This document shows, one piece after another, positions 12,000 through 23,400 of a stretch of 64,000 bases of DNA (position 1 is the first letter of the stretch; each line of letters begins with the position of its first letter). Source of the stretch: Enoplolaimus lenunculus (taxonomy: Eukaryota; Nematoda; Enoplea; Enoplida; Thoracostomopsidae); contig JASANG010001414.1 of NCBI GenBank assembly GCA_030248215.1, positions 706,501 to 770,500 of the forward strand. Direction: 5' to 3'. A program made the translations under genes and the position numbers. The notes below the pieces were generated by a model. It was given only the letters and a program-made list of their open reading frames with translations, ran no database searches and was not told the DNA's origin.

Positions 12000-12860
12000 A
12001 AATTTTTCGGACGCCACTGCACTTTTAGAGAACAACAACTTTTCAATATTGAAAAGTTTCAAACAAGACATATTTCGTTGATGCTAAATTTAAGTGTGCA
12101 CAAAAAACATATTCTGATATTCAAGAAATATTTTCTTAAATTCAAAACAATTATGTCTTAATCTAGACTTCAAACATATATGTATTGAATGCAAAACACT
12201 GCTTTCTGAAATTTGGCACAAATCTGCGTCTGAAATTTTAGCACTTAGATGTCTTAAATTTAAGAGTGTGTTTCAAAAACGCAAACATGTCTGAAATGTA
12301 AGACAAATATATCTGACATAAAAGACTTGTTTTAACGATTTTAGAGCCATATGTGTGTTAGCAACAAGATTTGCAAGAGAACTAGCCTTCAAAATTGTAA
12401 GTTAACATCCACTAAAATACCTAATTTTAGAAACCTAAGATACGTCCGAGACGGAAACATAGGTTTGCAGAGAATACGCGCAACCGGAAGTATCTTTCAA
12501 ATTCGATAACTTATATCCTCTCTTATAAACGGATCAATTTTTAACGTACATTAAAATCAGAACATAAATTCTTGAATGTACGACAACTATTACTTGAACG
12601 AAAGACATTTGTTTGTTATAAATTGTAAATAGTAATTTCTTGAATACAATAGATTTATGTTTTAATCATTTCAAACACATATTTGTGAGCTGTTTAAGGC
12701 TATCAATGTTTGAAATACCAGACATCAAAGTCTTGAAACTTAAAGAAAGTAGGAGTCTTAAAATTTCAAGACAATTTATTCTTTGTGCAGTAATCCTATA
12801 ACCGCAACGGACATATTCAGCACCCTTTTGACTTAAAACTTTGTCAACAGTATTAAATAA
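12000..12860 (+). repeat. Old dispersed repeat rich in TTTCAGAC/GTCTTAAA words
   Basis: The 12640-12790 part (TTGAAATACCAGACAT, CTTAAAGAAAGTAGGAGTCT) matches the reverse complement of 45240-45400. The two regions are diverged copies of one family in opposite orientation. Function unknown. Confidence 0.55.
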
Positions 12861-13019
12861 TTCTATGCCAAGCAAAACTTGACAAAAAAATGAATTCGTT
12901 CCAAAGGAACCACTGCGCTAAAAACCAGGAGAGGGCTATTCATCAGAACCAAAAATGTATGTTTAAATTTTTTTGCCAAAAGCCTTCCGGAACAAACTTC
13001 TATTCCAAATAGCTTTATT

Positions 13020-13216
13020 TAGAATAACAAACAAACAAACAAACAAACAAACAGACAAACAAACAAACAAACAAACAAATAAGCAAACAAACAAACCAAC
13101 AGACAAACAAATAAGCAAACAAACAAACAAACAAGGAAGCAAACAAACAAATAAACAAACAGACAAACAGACAAACAAACAAACAGACAAACAAACAAAC
13201 AAACAAACAAACAGCC
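13020..13216. repeat. (ACAA)n microsatellite with ACAG variants
   Basis: About 195 bp of a four-base repeat, mostly ACAA with ACAG and AAGC variants. Long Cys/Leu/Phe/Val or Lys/Gln/Thr frames across it are artefacts of the repeat. Confidence 0.95.
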
Positions 13217-13371
13217 TGCCAACAATTTGAGTTATGTTCTCAAACAGAAATCTACATTGAACGCGAACCAAACAGGTTATAGTACAGCACAACCGGCTGT
13301 GTGACCATTTCAATACGCAAAACCTATAAAACGGGTCGGAATACTGTTAACAAAATTATGCTACAAATTGT

Positions 13372-14063
13372 CGCTAACAGGTGATAAAGATTAAATATAT
13401 TTATGCCTCTGGTAAACGTAGTACTGATGCAATGATACTGTAATTAAGTGCAATTATTTGGTTATCCTTTACAGTCTGTTCAAAATCTGCTACGTTTTAA
13501 AAAGGCAATAAATGGTAACCAAATAACTGCATTTAGTTACAGAATCATTGCATCAGTAAAAAGATTTACGAAACCAACCGCTAACTGATGATAGATATAT
13601 ATATTTATGCCTCAGGTAAACATTTTAACTGATGCAATGATTCTGTAATCAGGAATGCAATTATTTGGTTAGCCTTCGTTGTCTTTTGAAAACCTGCTGC
13701 GTTTTAAAAATACACTGTACATTTCAGTGAGTTAATTTTAACTCAGAATGACTTGAATCACTCAGTCTGAGTTAGGACTATCAGATTTCAGAATTTTGAG
13801 TTGATTAAATTCATTCTGAGTTAATTAATCAACTCACCCAGAGTTAACTCAACTCAGAGTGATAATCAACGCAACTCAGAGTGAGTTAATGTTTACTGAT
13901 ATTAACTCAGCAACAACCAACTCGCTAGCTGAATTGATTAATCAACTCATTGAAATTTACAGTGTAACAATGGATGCTAACCAAATAATTACATTTAACT
14001 ACAACATTATTATTGCATCAGTAACCAGTTTCTCAAAACTCATCCGCTAACTGGTGATAGGTG
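13372..14063. repeat. Palindromic repeat pair with CTGATGCAATGAT arms, second copy split by a MITE
   Basis: The first copy pairs GTACTGATGCAATGATACTG with CAGAATCATTGCATCAGTA (13423-13560). The second starts AACTGATGCAATGATTCTG at 13627 and ends ATTATTGCATCAGTAACC at about 14023. Its middle is interrupted by the 252-bp MITE at 13713-13964. Confidence 0.65.
13713..13964. mobile_element. TA-flanked MITE, 252 bp, rich in GAGTT/AACTC (second copy)
   Basis: Ends CACTGTACATTTCAGTGAG and CTCATTGAAATTTACAGTG, flanked by TA at 13711-13712 and 13965-13966. Same length and interior as the copy at 5697-5948. Confidence 0.8.
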
Positions 14064-14704
14064 CTATTGTAATATTTGACAGTACAAACCGCAGCGTTTC
14101 AATACTTGGCCACCAAACGGTTTGACCCGGTATCGAAAACAACTAATACCAAAAACCATGTAAACCAGTAGTTTTTCAGGTTTATATCTTGTTTATGTAA
14201 AAGTGTGGTTTGACACGACCGTACCAAGATTGTTTTCAAAATGAGAGGTATTAACTCTTAAAACTTCCAAGAAAACTGCTAAGCGTATGAAACATGCCGA
14301 CGGCTTAAGGAAGGGGTTTTTCCGGTACCAAAGGTACAAACCTGGCTTGTGTGATCGTGTAACTTGGTTCATTTCAACAATCATATGCTTCAGCCAACTA
14401 CGTCATTTTTAAGCGCTGTCTGGAAGCCGTCTCTGTTAAAAGTATACTTTCTTTCCTGGGAACACATTTCAGGATTTTGTAACCATTAATATTCAGCCGC
14501 AGGGATTGTCTGTTTGAAAACCAAAATTTAAATAAATGTTGCGGACATTTGGGAATAAATCCTTTGCGGTTTATTGTCTGTTCGACACAGTTTCTTAGCG
14601 GAAAAACCCACTGCAACATTAAAATACGTCCATTGGCTGGTTGCTAGGCACCACTGCACCATTATTCGAGGAACTGAACCGGACCCGTAGCAAAAGGACG
14701 CCAG

Positions 14705-14830
14705 AGAGTCAGGCCCTTCTGTAACAAAATTTAGCACCCTGGTAAATTCTCAGTTTTGCTCGTAAATCATCGAAAAACCTTGTATGCTCCTCCTAAAAAG
14801 TTTTGCTCACCTATAAGGTGAACTGACTAC
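14705..14830 (-). repeat. Family R1 repeat, reversed and diverged
   Basis: Read on the minus strand it carries the R1 core (CAAGGTTTTTCGATGATTTAC-like) and the GGTGAGC end. The copy is partly decayed. Confidence 0.45.
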
Positions 14831-15194
14831 TAGCTTGAGCCTGAAAATAATGCGGGAATTTCAAATTTACATCTATAATGGATTTTCTTTTAAACATGGT
14901 AATAGGTGCTTTACACATTTGAGAATACAACGCAGCTGGAAGTTGATAATTCATTTTCTGATTGAAAAAAGTCCAGAACAACGGACATACATATGCCGCT
15001 TACATGGACTCCATCCGTTTGAAATCTGCTCAATCTTTTTCTAACAAATCGCAGTTTATAGAAACACAAGTCAAACTGATGCTTTTGGTCTCTTGCGTTC
15101 GGGATAAAAGACTCGCAGTATTTAAAATGAAACCGTTTCAAGGCAATTAATACCCAAAAACTCATTGTATACTTGAAGAAGATATGGCAATTTA

Positions 15195-15370
15195 CAGTGC
15201 CGGAGCAGGCTATGGTGGGGCCACCCCAAAGTTCCGGGTGGAAACCTTTTGCGATGATCAAAATATTTTTGAAATTTTTTGTTTAAAATTTTGTTACGGT
15301 CGCGGGCCGCGCTTTGAAGTGCGCTCTACAAATGGGGGTATGGGGGTGTCTGTTCCCGGTCCTGGTGATT
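15195..15370 (+). repeat. GTGCCGGAGCAGGCTA repeat
   Basis: Starts CAGTGCCGGAGCAGGCTATG. The same order of words (GGTGGGGCC, GATGATCAAAATATTTTT, GGGGGTATGGGGGTG) occurs at 54995-55150. A probable end of the family lies near 40080-40130. It is likely a hAT-type MITE, but no duplication was confirmed. Confidence 0.45.
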
Positions 15371-15581
15371 TATGCTGTGGCTGAAAGCGTTTGTTGTGGT
15401 GAAGCTATTGAGTCTTCTAACCCTAGCAACTGGCCAGTGGTTTTTGTTCCAGTAGAGGCACTTAATTCGAGGAAATTACGAGGCTTTTATAAACCAACGG
15501 TTTTTCCTAATATAGAAATGCAAACGTGAACGTTTTTGGGTTCATCTAAACTTAAAGCGTATTGCATTGTATTGTTTCTAT

Positions 15582-15779
15582 GGCGTATGTACAGAACAGC
15601 GCCGTAACAGTAGTATGAGATTATTCCTAAGCCTAAGCCGAAGCCTAAGCCCAAACCTAAGCGTAATAATGATCTTATACCTCAGCTTAAGCCCAATAAA
15701 AAAGTTTGTCTTAAGCTTAAGCCTGCTTTATTGCAGTCCCACAGAAAAACGTTCTACCCCTGAGATCTTTACATGGGCC
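15582..15779. mobile_element. hAT-like MITE, group B
   Basis: GGCGTATGTACAGAACAG end, GCCTAA-rich left interior, TCTTAAGCTTAAGCC right interior, and a TTTACATGGGCC end. Flanks GTTTCTAT and GCTTCTGT match at 6 of 8 positions, as expected for an old 8-bp target duplication. Confidence 0.7.
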
Positions 15780-15933
15780 GCTTCTGTTATGGTGTCGGTG
15801 AGGAGGTATTGTCGTTGGTCATAATTTGCCAATGAGACACAGCACCTGACGCCAAATTTTCAAGTACAAAATTTAGAAAATTTCAGACTTCTGCTCGCTG
15901 TTTCTCGCTTGGCTTCTAAGCAGTTCTCATTTA

Positions 15934-16170
15934 TTACAGCCACGAATCTGGATCATCCACTTTATCTGGCGCCCGCTTTAATCCTGTTGCAACTTTGGTG
16001 AACATTGTTTCTGTTTTTATTACAGGAATTAATAAGACCTTACCAATTTTCGCCTTAAAATGCGTGAATGCGAGGTCCGAATACTCACCGTTGGGCGCCC
16101 CCTCAAGTTCCCATAGTGTTTTCGACCCGCCGTCCAAGTAGCAGCGCGTATACTTTTCTATGGAGGACAA
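15934..16170 (-). other. Coding-like island, unassigned
   Basis: On the minus strand a 78-codon frame with more GC than its surroundings includes YTRCYLDGGSKTLWELEGAP, followed at once by a strong donor-like GGTGAGTATTC. It could be an exon or a decayed gene fragment. No partner exon or family was recognised, and the frame could be chance. Confidence 0.2.
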
Positions 16171-16302
16171 GAAATTTTCTAGTGACGCTCAACTCTCGCG
16201 TTTCTGTTGGTTCATTGGTTCGTAAGTGCTGTTGAAGCTTTACACCTTCACGCATCCTAAAACAGCATACAGAAATTTTAAATATTTATTCTCACGCAAA
16301 AA

Positions 16303-16474
16303 ACAGGAGCGGAACGTTTTTCTGCGGGACTGCAAAAGATTACGTTTAAGCTTAAGACTAATTTCTTGCTTAAGCTTAGGCTTAGGCGGAGGCTCAGGTT
16401 TAGGTGTAACCTCAGTACGATTAGGCTTCGGCTAAGACTTTAAAGCTTGGGACCATGCTTTTTATACATTGGCC
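16303..16474. mobile_element. hAT-like MITE, group B, reversed
   Basis: GGAGCGGAACGTTTTTCTGC end, TTAGGC-like interior (CTTAGGCTTAGGCGGAGGC) and TATACATTGGCC end, matching other group B copies. Confidence 0.65.
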
Positions 16475-17410
16475 AAAATTACTGATTACATGGTGTAGCA
16501 AGTATGAAAGTATTCGTAAGGTTTTCAAATGCCGTGTATTTGCGGTTGGGTTTCCCCTATCTATTTGATTGCATTCGTCGAAGAGAATTTTCGGGAAACA
16601 GGGGTTATTTATATCGACTAATTTTACGCCAAACGTGTAAGATTTGTATTAATGTTTAACTGCCGTATGCAAAAAAGTTTACTCAAACTATGCGTACTTA
16701 ACAATGATTACGCGTATGGGTAGAACAATATCTTCTTAACAAGTGAGGTTCCTCAAAGCAGGGCCGGGGCAGCTAAGGGGGACCACATCTAAGGGGTCCC
16801 ACCCTAACCGGTTAGTCAAAAACCGCCGAAGTTTTAAAATGCGTCTGGTTTTTCGCTCGCCAGTTTTTGGGGTCCCACCCTGGAGGTTGGGGGAGTTCCT
16901 ACCCCTGTCTGTCCGGCACTGCGTCAGAGGAGAGTGTAATTGTGTTATAACCGATACGGGATCCTAAGCGCCTCCACTCGGAGTGTCAGGAGTTCAAATC
17001 CTAGCTTGAACTTAGATTTCGAACGAAATAAAAAATATATTAAAATTTTTGTTTTAGCAAGTATATTAAAAATAAGGACTTTAGTAAATGAAACTTTGCC
17101 AAAATATAGTCTTATAGCACAAGCTAATTTTTAACTCTTTCTGACATGAATGTTTTCTATTTCGGTTGACGCGTACTTTCAAGGCACAGATCGAATCCTT
17201 GGGTTTCTGGTCAGTTACGTTTTACATTTCAACTCAGCAATTTGAGATTTCATGTACACAGTTTGCGTTTAATTGCTCGTAGTATACTCTAAACTGTGAA
17301 CGCTTGAAAAAATTTAAAATTTAAATTTTAAAGTGTTAACTATTTCAATCTGACACTTTCTGTTCCAATTTTTTCGACATACATGGGACCCTAAAACTTT
17401 CCATTATTTC

Positions 17411-17412
17411 AG
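17411..17412 (+). promoter_or_regulatory. Candidate acceptor (cis or spliced-leader) 46 bases before the degenerin start
   Basis: CATTATTTCAG-G precedes a short leader and then ATGATG at 17459. It could close a 5' UTR intron or accept a trans-spliced leader, as is common in nematodes. There is no upstream coding exon in frame, because the leader has stops. Confidence 0.4.
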
Positions 17413-20400
17413 GTGTAGCTAAGTAATTGTTAATTTTCTAAATTTGCTTCAACTAGCAATGATGAATAAAGTGCTCAAATTGCGCAAAACCAGCGCTACT
17501 TCTAGCAGCTCAACCAGCCCGAGTCGTAACGATAAACGCCAACGTGCTTTCGACGACAGCGAAGATCGATGGGCAACTCAAGAACCGAGTCCTCCGCGAC
17601 CTTTCGAATACTTCACCCGACCGACGCCTTCAACAACAACAGCAAACACTCCGCTTGCTACAGCCCCTCCTACTACAGCAACTACAACTTGCACGACTTT
17701 CCCAACAAAATCGCTGACAAGTAGTAGCAGTGGTCGATCTGCGCTGGTTTCTGAACAGTCAAAAAGACCGATGACAGTGACCACAACTGTTGCAACACCT
17801 CAGGCAACAACGGACGCAACATCACGCAAGCCGTCGACAACAATTCCCAACTTGAGGACATCGAAAAATTCACCTGCGGTCTCAGAAGAACAATTCTACC
17901 TGCCGACACGGTATCAACCAAGTGGAATGCGACAAATTGGTGCTACAACAAGCTCAACAGTTGTTGCCTCGTCAACCCGAATGCCAGCGACTAAATCGAT
18001 GCTAAACTCAAGTCGAAAGCTATCGCGTGGAATGTTGAGCTCAATCCGAGGTGTCGGCCACAGTGACACGCAACGACAGCAGCAACAAGCTGAACTGCTC
18101 GCGATGGAAACGGCAGAAATTGTACAGCTGCGCGAACGAATCGCAGAAATTCCTGATCAAGCATCGAGTCCTGTGAAGGTAAGTGTGGAATATAGTTTTT
18201 GTTTGAGTTTCTAAAAGAAAAAGCCAGCTTTCATCTGATTACTGCAGTGACCCAAATAAGAGGGGTGTAATAAGAGGGCTGTTCATTTTTAATTCATATG
18301 TCAGTAACGAAGGGCGGCGTAGGGCTGGTTAAAAATAAATAGCAGCCCATCATCGAATAACGGGAGGGCGCTACCAGCTGTAGAGCCCAAATAAATATCA
18401 GTCGCCCCGTCTTGTTCGGGTTACAACAGTATGCCGTAAACGTATACAGGCTTAAGTTTTGTTTTGGGTGAAAGTTATTCAAGTTTAACATCGAATCTTT
18501 CGTGGTATCAGCAGATCACGTTTATACTTTGATGTTTGAAAATTGTTTTGGTGAGTTTGTATTTTATTATTTACCGTTCAACTTTTACCGACATACTCAT
18601 TGGTATTTAGTGAGTTTTAAAGTTAATTCTTGCTTAATTTACTTGTACGTAGTACGTTTTTGGCTAAAATTTTCGCAATTACAAAATTTGAACCGTTTTT
18701 CAACTGCGTCAAAAAGTATTAATATTCAGCATACATAAAAACCCATGCATTGTCAACCAACCCTCTTTGCCACACACCCGCAGCCAGCTCACCTTGCTAT
18801 GGGGGAGCTAAAAAAATTTTCAGCATGGGTATTCAAGGGTATCTAATGACTTGCAATCAAGGTTGAATATTTTTCTAGAAGGGCCAAAATTTTTCTAGGG
18901 CGGGGGATGAGACCCCCTTGGGTACGGTCCCCCTTTGCTAGGCAATTGTTACGAGCAGCAAAATTAATAAAGCGACAAGAAAGTGTTTTGCTAGCATAGA
19001 TTTCTTGTTTTAAACCTGCCGATAATATTTTTCAACCAAGCAGTCTAGCAGCCTGAGGATGTTAGTAGATGGGGCTGGCGAAATTTTTTTATCCTGTAGT
19101 TATTGCGCTGCCCCATGTCGTACCTTCCGTAAGTTGCAAACCTTTTGGTTGTCAATTTGGTGTTTTAGATGTATACATAGCACAAATTATTAACATTATT
19201 CACTTTGAAGAGAGTATGCTTACAGAGGCGTTACTTATATTTTGAAAAGAAGGGCCATGTTCTATAAAAATGTGGAATGAGAATTTAAGCCCCAAAATTT
19301 CCAATTAACTACGCCTGTAATTTTAGTCGAAACCTGTTACCTGTATTTATGAGATGTTTGAGTTTGTCATGTCTTGAAAAGTGTTACGTGAATCGGCCAA
19401 CGTTACTTTAAGGGGCGTAACGGTAGATTAAGCGTATTCCTAAGCCTAAGTCTGAGCATTACAAAATGAGCGTATTCCTAAGCATAAGCCTCAGCCTAAG
19501 CGTTACAAAAATGAGTTCCTAAGCCTACACCTAAGCCTCAGCCTACGCCTACGCAAAAAATGTAATCTAGAACCTAAACATACTCTTTTAAAGACTCACA
19601 AGAAATCTGGACATCCCTTAAAGTAACATGGGCCCTTGAAGAATCTATGCTAACCATTGATACCATTTGTTAGCCAAGAATTATAAGCTTTAAAGAATTG
19701 CAGTTAATTTAGCGTATATATGGCATTAATGCAACAGATGGACGAATTCTGACAGTTTTTATACGCAGATTACGCCGGAATGTTTCTAATAAGCGTCAAA
19801 TGCTAACAGTTTGACCGGAGACGTAACACAATAATTTTCTGGATGGTATTTTTATTTCCGGCATACAGTATTCGAAGGTAAAACACTATAGCTATGTAAT
19901 TTCTATTCCGAAATTCAAAAATGAATTTTGACGTGAACTCGATGTAAAACGGTAATGCGTTGAAGTGTAAATTTTAGCGGAGCAAGCATAGCTCGTAGTA
20001 GGATAACATTTCAATCACCAGTGGTTTACCGACAAATTTGGATTAAGGGGACATCCAGTTTTGTGCCTTAGGGTCCCGTTCCCAAACACAAACCTAAGGT
20101 CTTTTAAGCAGTGACAGGTAATTGTGATTTTGTGCTGAGGGACAGTGGTGGTTTGTCTTGCTCTACGAGTTTACTACCGAGTTATCTTTAAGGCCGTCTA
20201 TACTGTTTTGGCTGACTAACTGGACTAGGTTTAATCGTCCACAACGTAAACTCACGTGAACACGACTAAAAATATCACGAGCGAAGCGAGCGAAAAGCTG
20301 GACAGTATTGTCTTTAACTCCTGTACACAACTTCAGTTTGTGAAACCTGGACATTTTAATCAAAACAGAGTGAGAACCTGAAGCATAAGCACCATTTTTC

Positions 20401-23400
20401 AACAAACTGGACTCAAAATTTAGTTTTCTAGCGGTCTGGCTGGCGAATTTGGGCCTTACATTTGTCGTCGAATAACGTTGTAGGCAAATTTATTTTCAAA
20501 TTTTAACAGTGAAATACCTCGCAAACGAAGCGAGCTAGAAGCCAGACGTATTTTTAGACATCTCGAGTGAAGTATGACCCACGTACTGATTGTGTTGGGA
20601 CGAGGACGCTGCGGTCTTCCGGTCACTTGTCTCGGTATGCCACGGTCCATCACTGGTGGTAGCATAATCCCAGGGTCCCAGACCCTATGAAATGGCTACG
20701 GTTTCTTATTTTTTCAAGAAATTCCCAAATCCGCCCCTGGATTAGGTCATTTTTTCGTCTTTAACTGCTCCTGAAAGTGCACCTAATGACCTGCAATGCT
20801 TCGGCAACCTTTGTATCATCGCTTTCAAATGTTTCAAACTCAACATATCAGCTATTGATAGACTTGGGGTTTTAGTCTTGCCGCAAGGAACCAAAACATT
20901 AGCTCAAGCGGGTCGTACATTTTATCAGTCAGACGAAACATACCCCCACGATATAAAGGACATTTTCAAGGGCACCATTAGCCGCTGGCTGTTGGCGAAT
21001 TTGATGAGGGGGGGCGCATGATATATTATAACAAACAAAGAGTGCGAGTGAAGTGAACGAGAAGCCAACCGCAATCTCAGCACTAAATTTCAAAAGCAAA
21101 ATTGTCAGTTTGATCCCAGTTCACGGAGACAATGACTCGAGTGGGCCCCATTTTGGATCCGCCGTTGCGGTTTAATTCGAAAAATGACCGGGTCAACAAA
21201 AAACGACTTAGAAAATAATGACGCTGGGTTGGTTGGGAACCAAACCGTGGCGAAATGTATCCATAAAATTCCCAGGGCATAAATGTGAACAGCGAACAGA
21301 ACATCAAAAAAGCGGCTTGTTTTTGAGCAAGGGAGCAGACACCGCGAGGATAGGGGATATATACACCAGAAATGGTCAAAGATACAACGAGATAAGAATA
21401 TTTAACGAGCTTCAGAATGGTCACACTGGATTCTTTATGTCAAATAATATTTTATTACCCGATTTCAGACAACAGTTAAATGACGTTATATACCCTTTCG
21501 AAACGAAAGCCTGACTGTGCCACTGTTTCTCGGTTGCTTGTGGTGGCTGTTTGCTGCAGACTTAGCTTAAACCCTAAAAACTCGTGCTTTTAGATTGCAG
21601 TGTAATTTTCGAAAGTTTCAGCTCGGAACAACCATATTGGTCGCCGACCGTTCACGCGCCTACAAGTGTATTGGGGGCACATTTGGCAAAAATCACGCAA
21701 CGTTTCTTAGCGGGCCAAAAACCTAAACAGAGCCCACCAAATTTTGATCATCTTTAACCAGTGCTGTCTAAGTTGGTTTGCCCAATATAGTATCAGCGAC
21801 ATGAACTATTTTTATGAAGCAAACATGCATTTTATATCATGATTATATGCAACGCTATCGTTTACATGGATAATTTTTCGGCCGTTATGTCTTATGCGTA
21901 TGTTAGGACTTTGACTGGCCGGCTAGAAGTTAAGTTCTGAGTTGGTCAAAATGTATGAAAAGCAAAGCTTAGATGGCACGGTGTATAAGAGCAGTTTTAA
22001 TACGTGATTTCGGTAGGTTTTCAGAGGATAGTGGTATAATAAAAATCGTCCATGATAGTGTACCTAAAGTTTAAAAAAAATAAACGTATAATATGGTTTA
22101 TAAAGCAAGTTTAGTATGCATGAAATTTTCTAAACCAGAAGCATTCACTTAGTAAGGCGGCAAAATTTGTCACTGCACTCGTTCCCAAAGTATAACTATA
22201 TTACAACAAGGCCCGTAGCTAGCTAACTTTGCTGGGGGCTAAAAATTTTTAAAGAAAGACATAGAAGGGTTTTCGATGACTTACAAGCAAGGTTGAAAGG
22301 TTTCTGTGGGGGGAGGCTTAACCTTTCCAGGGGGTCCCCCCGTGGCCCTCTCTGGCTACAGACCCGATTAGGCACGAAGCTAACAACCGAAACAGAATTA
22401 TCGTTTAAGAGAATTATCGAAAGATGTTTTTGTTTTTAAGTTTTTTGTTTTGACATCCTACCGGTTCTACTTTTTGGAAAACAATTTTGCCAGGGTACAA
22501 CAGAAAATGAAAAATACCCAAACGGACGTCAACGATTTTTGTTTGAAATAGAGACAAATTTACTCGATTTAAATGATATTGATTTTAAATTATTTTTAAG
22601 CTTCTTTTCAATAAATTTCATCACCAAAAAAGCCTAAAACTTCCACAAGGCAACTCTCACTCGACGTCCACAATTGTTATTACGAAACGTTTTATTACTG
22701 GGGCAACAACAAAATTTCAAACCGAATTAAACAAAGCACAGAACTTTTGCTCTTTCAACTATCACTGATTAGCTTAGTTAATAGCGTATGTTTTGTACCT
22801 TAACGGTTAAAGGTTTGACGCGGATAAAACGTGTCAAGTTTTGACCCGCGCGAAACATATCTACGGAACCGGAAACGGACGTCGATTGATCAAAATAACG
22901 GAAACTTTAACTGAAGGGAAAACAGATATTGAAGTATAAAAGTTACAATCTTCTGCTACCACAATTGCGAAATGGAAATATTCACAGCGTTTTGTAAAAT
23001 TTTAAAGAAAAAATAGCGGATGCACCGGAATTTTTTAACCTTTTAGACAGATTTCGAAATTTTTTTACATCATATCGCGTAATTTCAGCATATCTGAAAT
23101 AAAAAATGGCGAGAAATAATACGTGCTTTGAAAATGGAAACGGATATCCGGTTATACCCTTATGTTAGCAGATACAATGCAAAATCGGCATGCTGTATAG
23201 ACCCGAGGGGTCTCCATTTAGAGTCACAATCAATAGGAGTCCGTATCCGTAATAAGAGTTCGTAAGCGGATAGAGTCCCGAAACCCTTATCAGAGTCCAT
23301 AAATGTCAATTATCCCTAATTGTAGCGTATAAATGACTCCAGGACAAAATAATTTGAGTTTGAAACTTTAAAGCTTAGTTAAATTTTTAAAGTACATTCC

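Larger units (their letters stand above)
1430..17412. other. Intergenic region, repeats only
   Basis: This is the gap between the first gene and the degenerin. Between the listed repeats (notably 2629-3097, 3800-5559, 6055-7333, 7530-8756, 9362-10553, 10967-12000 and 16480-17412) I see AT-rich DNA with scattered stops in all frames and no supported gene. One weak coding-like island at 15934-16170 is listed separately. No core promoter for the degenerin could be recognised. Confidence 0.6.

Noticed and set aside
12963-13313. Cys/Leu/Phe/Val repeat proteins and a Lys/Gln/Thr repeat protein
   Set aside because: Shadows of the (ACAA)n microsatellite.
16950-17010. GAGTTCAAATCCT resembling a tRNA T-arm and B box, with a similar GATCGAATCC at 17188
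   Set aside because: No cloverleaf could be formed around it, and no A box stands at the right distance. At most a tRNA-derived SINE trace.
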